DNA of 64,000 nt, from positions 11,470,001 through 11,534,000 of the forward strand of contig OX485804.1 in the NCBI GenBank assembly GCA_950295325.1. The letters run 5' to 3'. The notes under the pieces were generated by a model, which was not told where the DNA came from, ran no database searches, and saw nothing but the letters and a program-made list of their open reading frames with translations. The position numbers and the translations under genes were made by a program. Below, piece after piece: positions 61,506 to 64,000 of the stretch (positions are counted from its first letter, which is position 1; each line of letters begins with the position of its first letter). Origin of the DNA: Polytrichum commune (lineage: Eukaryota; Streptophyta; Polytrichopsida; Polytrichales; Polytrichaceae).

Positions 61506-64000
61506 TCACTGTTGGTACTTCATGGAAGACTTTTCAAATCCAATAGTTGGAAACTGCTTTGCAAACTCTTCCACTTCAGTTCTCAAGCTCTTAATCTCTG
61601 CCTGGACCTCAGGGTCTGAATCAACAGCTGCCTTGAAGTCTTTCAGCTTTGGGCCTGCAAATCAAGAATATACCTTCAGTAACATGAACAACAAAACCCA
61701 ACACCAGATATTGGATCTGTAGGAATAACGTGCTCAGAATTTAAGCAGTTCAGGAGGGATTTGTCCCACCTGAGGCATTCTTGACCTTCACAGCAATACC
61801 CACGGCACGGTCGAAGTACTCTGCCACCTTCTCGAAGTCATCCTCTGTGAAACCCCTACTGGTCAATGCAGGGGTTCCTGCAAGGATCCAGAGAGAACAA
61901 GTGCAAATGAGTACAAAACAAGGTAACCAAAAGATTCAACTTGTCTTGAGGACACTTTGCACTAGCTTGTTTTAGACCCCGTGACCATTAACATCTTAAA
62001 ACCCTCACTGGTGAAAAATGCAAAGACCATCCACTGCACTTTCACTAAGCTTGAGGGCCTAAGGGAGTTTAAATGGAAGAAAACCTCCATGGAGACCTAC
62101 ATGGCATGCAATGTGTAAAGTTTCATGGTCTACCGGATTTTGTGTCAAGCCCACCTCAAAGATGTCAGTCTAACACAAAATCAGGAGACCGTGATCACTT
62201 CAAAATATCGCAATACTTATATAACTTATTGTGTGGAGGGGCCCCATGAATACTAGGATGGTAATGAGAACCCGGTCACGTATTTGATTGAGACCCAGAC
62301 ACCTATGTCTACACGCTACACTGGAAGGCCCGTGACCGCACAAAAATTCAATTTCAATTTTCCATAGGTTAGCCTTTGGATGCGTTTCAAAGGCCCTCAC
62401 AACCCTTGGCCAATGTTGAATGTGGCACTTGAACAAGCAGCTCTCGCACAACAGATATACATGCAAACTCACCCATACGGATTCCACCAGGTACCATAGC
62501 AGAAACATCTCCAGGAACAGTGTTCTTGTTGGCTGCAATGTGAGCAAGCTCCATTACCCTCTCCACTCTTGAACCATCAACGCCCTGACATAACAACCAC
62601 AATCGATCAAGATGTTAGAAATTAGCATCAACTGGAGTAAAACTGTTACTCAACACCTCATTGTTGCCTATCTATCAAAATTCAAATGAAGAGATAGGTC
62701 CCAAATAGAATCATACTTGGGTAATCCTGGTTACCTGTAGATTACTCTGTTTGAACTGGAATAGAAATAGGCTACTTAAGAATGTTATGGATAGCAGAAG
62801 AGACGACAGTTGTAGCACCTCCGGTATAACTAAAGACTGCAAATGAGGAAAGCAGGATATACCTTGGGCTTGAGATTCACAAGTACTAAGTGATTCTCAG
62901 TGCCTCCAGAGACCAATTCATAACCTTTAGCATTTAGAGCCTGCATTTTTCAATGTAAACTTGATCAGTGACTGATCAGACTAGATCCTTCAGCAGTGCT
63001 TAAAGGTAGTCCAATAACTTGCAACCATACTTGGCATCACAAACACAAGCAAACAGACCTTTGCAAATCGAGCTGAGTTGCTCAAAACCTGCTCCTGGTA
63101 CGCCTTGAACTCTGGGGTCGCTGCCTGCAATGATACAGAAGCATCAGACCATCAAGTGTGAGATCTACTGCAAACACCATGTTTCCAGCACTTTCCAACT
63201 CGATGTGATTTGTTCCAAATACTTACTTGCTTAAGGGCGACAGCAAGACCAGTGATGGTGTGATTGTGGGGGCCACCCTGAAGTCCGGGGAAAACTGCCT
63301 GGTTTATCTTGTCTTCAAAATCATAGAAAATCTGGATGCAGACATAATAAAATTTCAATATTAGACCACCATCTTAAGGTTTGCCATTACTACCTCTGCA
63401 CAAACTGAAATTGTTGATAGGTGTAAGAATATCAGAAATATATAAACATTGCTGGTGATAGGTTAACCAAGCTACAAAACATCCTCACCAAAGTGGATTT
63501 CATTCACAACTAACCTGTTCGCCCTTCTTGTTTATCTCCTTCAATCCCTTTCTATAGAAAATCATAGCACCCCGAGGGCCGCGAAGAGACTTATGTGTGG
63601 TGGTTGTAACTATGTCAGCAAAGTCAAAGGGTGATGGAACAACACCAGCTGCAACAAGTCCACTAATGTGCGCCATATCTGCAAGTAGAATAGCCTTTTG
63701 CTTGTCACAAACCTGCAATCAATGAAAACAGAACCTGTTAACTCACATATGGAATACTCACATGATTTAAAAGAGCCACATGTACAACACTGCATCACTG
63801 TGAACACAATTTTTGTAGCACTACCCTTTATCTGCATTAAGCAGGAATAAAATGCTTGATCCCCTCTCACCTTTCGCATACGGGCATAATCATAATGGCG
63901 GGCATAAGCACTGGCACCAGCCACCATCAGCTTCGGTCTGAATAGAGCCGCACTTCTTTCCATCTGCATGTATAACCCACAATTTTCAACGAGATACAAA
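61506..64000 (-). CDS. SHM: Serine hydroxymethyltransferase, mitochondrial type (3' part)
   Basis: Eight exons on the minus strand: 63963-63871, 63712-63515, 63331-63227, 63124-63059, 62940-62863, 62584-62473, 61877-61770, 61654-61506; all GT-AG and in phase, 302 residues. The N-terminal part (about 200 residues with transit peptide) lies beyond the window. Seen: [20 protein letters not shown] (mitochondrial-type, unlike the cytosolic ICGGSAYPR version), [19 protein letters not shown], the PLP-lysine motif [70 protein letters not shown], and the end [15 protein letters not shown]. The enzyme interconverts serine and glycine using tetrahydrofolate; in leaf mitochondria it works with glycine decarboxylase in photorespiration. 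The penultimate intron (61878-62472) hosts a hairpin-bearing repeat. No defects seen. Confidence 0.95.
62060..62420. repeat. Dispersed hairpin-bearing repeat, copy 2, in an SHMT intron
   Basis: Similar to 30530-30990: CATGGAGACCTACATGGC, TTTCATGGTCTACCGG, a hairpin pairing GGATTTTGTGT with ACACAAAATC around 62133-62195, and TTTGGATGCGTTTCAAAGGCC at the other end. It lies wholly inside the intron between SHMT exons 62584-62473 and 61877-61770, so splicing should remove it. Confidence 0.55.

Noticed and set aside
1-64000. CRISPR arrays, bacterial operons or tRNA genes
   Set aside because: The DNA is eukaryotic; repeats with regular spacing (1.3-2.5 kb) are palindromes in a tandem repeat, not direct repeats with unique spacers. 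I did not recognise any tRNA by eye, but a covariance search would be needed to exclude them.

Overview
This window is nuclear DNA of a land plant. The evidence is a TTTAGGG-type telomeric repeat, a plant-type U6 snRNA with an upstream element and TATA-like box, GT-AG introns, a mitochondrial-type serine hydroxymethyltransferase, a PSPG-box glycosyltransferase and a MIS12 kinetochore gene. Three cellular genes plus one U6 locus in 64 kb, with AT-rich DNA full of transposon remains between them, indicate a large repeat-rich genome. The mix (DUF7869 gene, Tad/I-like LINE with RNase H, MULE, PIF/Harbinger, CACTA, chromovirus, hAT) would suit a fern, lycophyte or moss. That placement is inference; no species is identified.

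Layout. 1-6.1 kb: AT-rich DNA with an interstitial telomere patch, then an array of 13 near-perfect palindromes (half-site ACGAACG, invariant 2-nt spacer), partly organised as a 167-bp tandem repeat. It lies directly upstream of an intact two-exon gene of about 1000 codons for a DUF7869-family protein. This pairing is the most unusual thing in the window. 6.5-8.5 kb: a decayed LINE 3' end (RNase H plus zinc knuckle, minus strand). 10-11 kb: two CACTA-type MITEs. 11.2-15.7 kb: a tandem triplication carrying one apparently intact U6 snRNA gene and two U6 pseudogenes. 18.0-18.4 kb: a G-rich minisatellite. 19.6-22.7 kb: a decayed Ptta/En-Spm (CACTA) gene. 25-31.7 kb: retrotransposon remains, including a chromovirus pol end, and a foldback element of about 1.15 kb. 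31.7-35.3 kb: an unrecognised acidic protein gene (plus) facing a broken MULE transposase (minus).

37.98-41.33 kb: a complete PIF/Harbinger element with TTA target duplication, matching inverted ends and two convergent genes. Transposase and Myb-like protein are both inactivated, mainly by in-frame TGA codons. 46.6-48.9 kb: a family-1 UDP-glycosyltransferase gene with two exons. 49-57 kb: MITEs, a hAT fragment, LINE fragments and a 156-bp hairpin. 57.6-60.1 kb: a MIS12-like kinetochore gene with about nine exons. 61.5-64 kb: the 3' eight exons of SHMT on the minus strand, running off the right edge.

The cellular genes (U6, UGT, MIS12, SHMT) have no evident functional link. Most other features are layers of transposon insertion and decay, and several nonsense codons look like methyl-cytosine (CGA to TGA) decay. 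The palindrome array and its gene do not show that decay.
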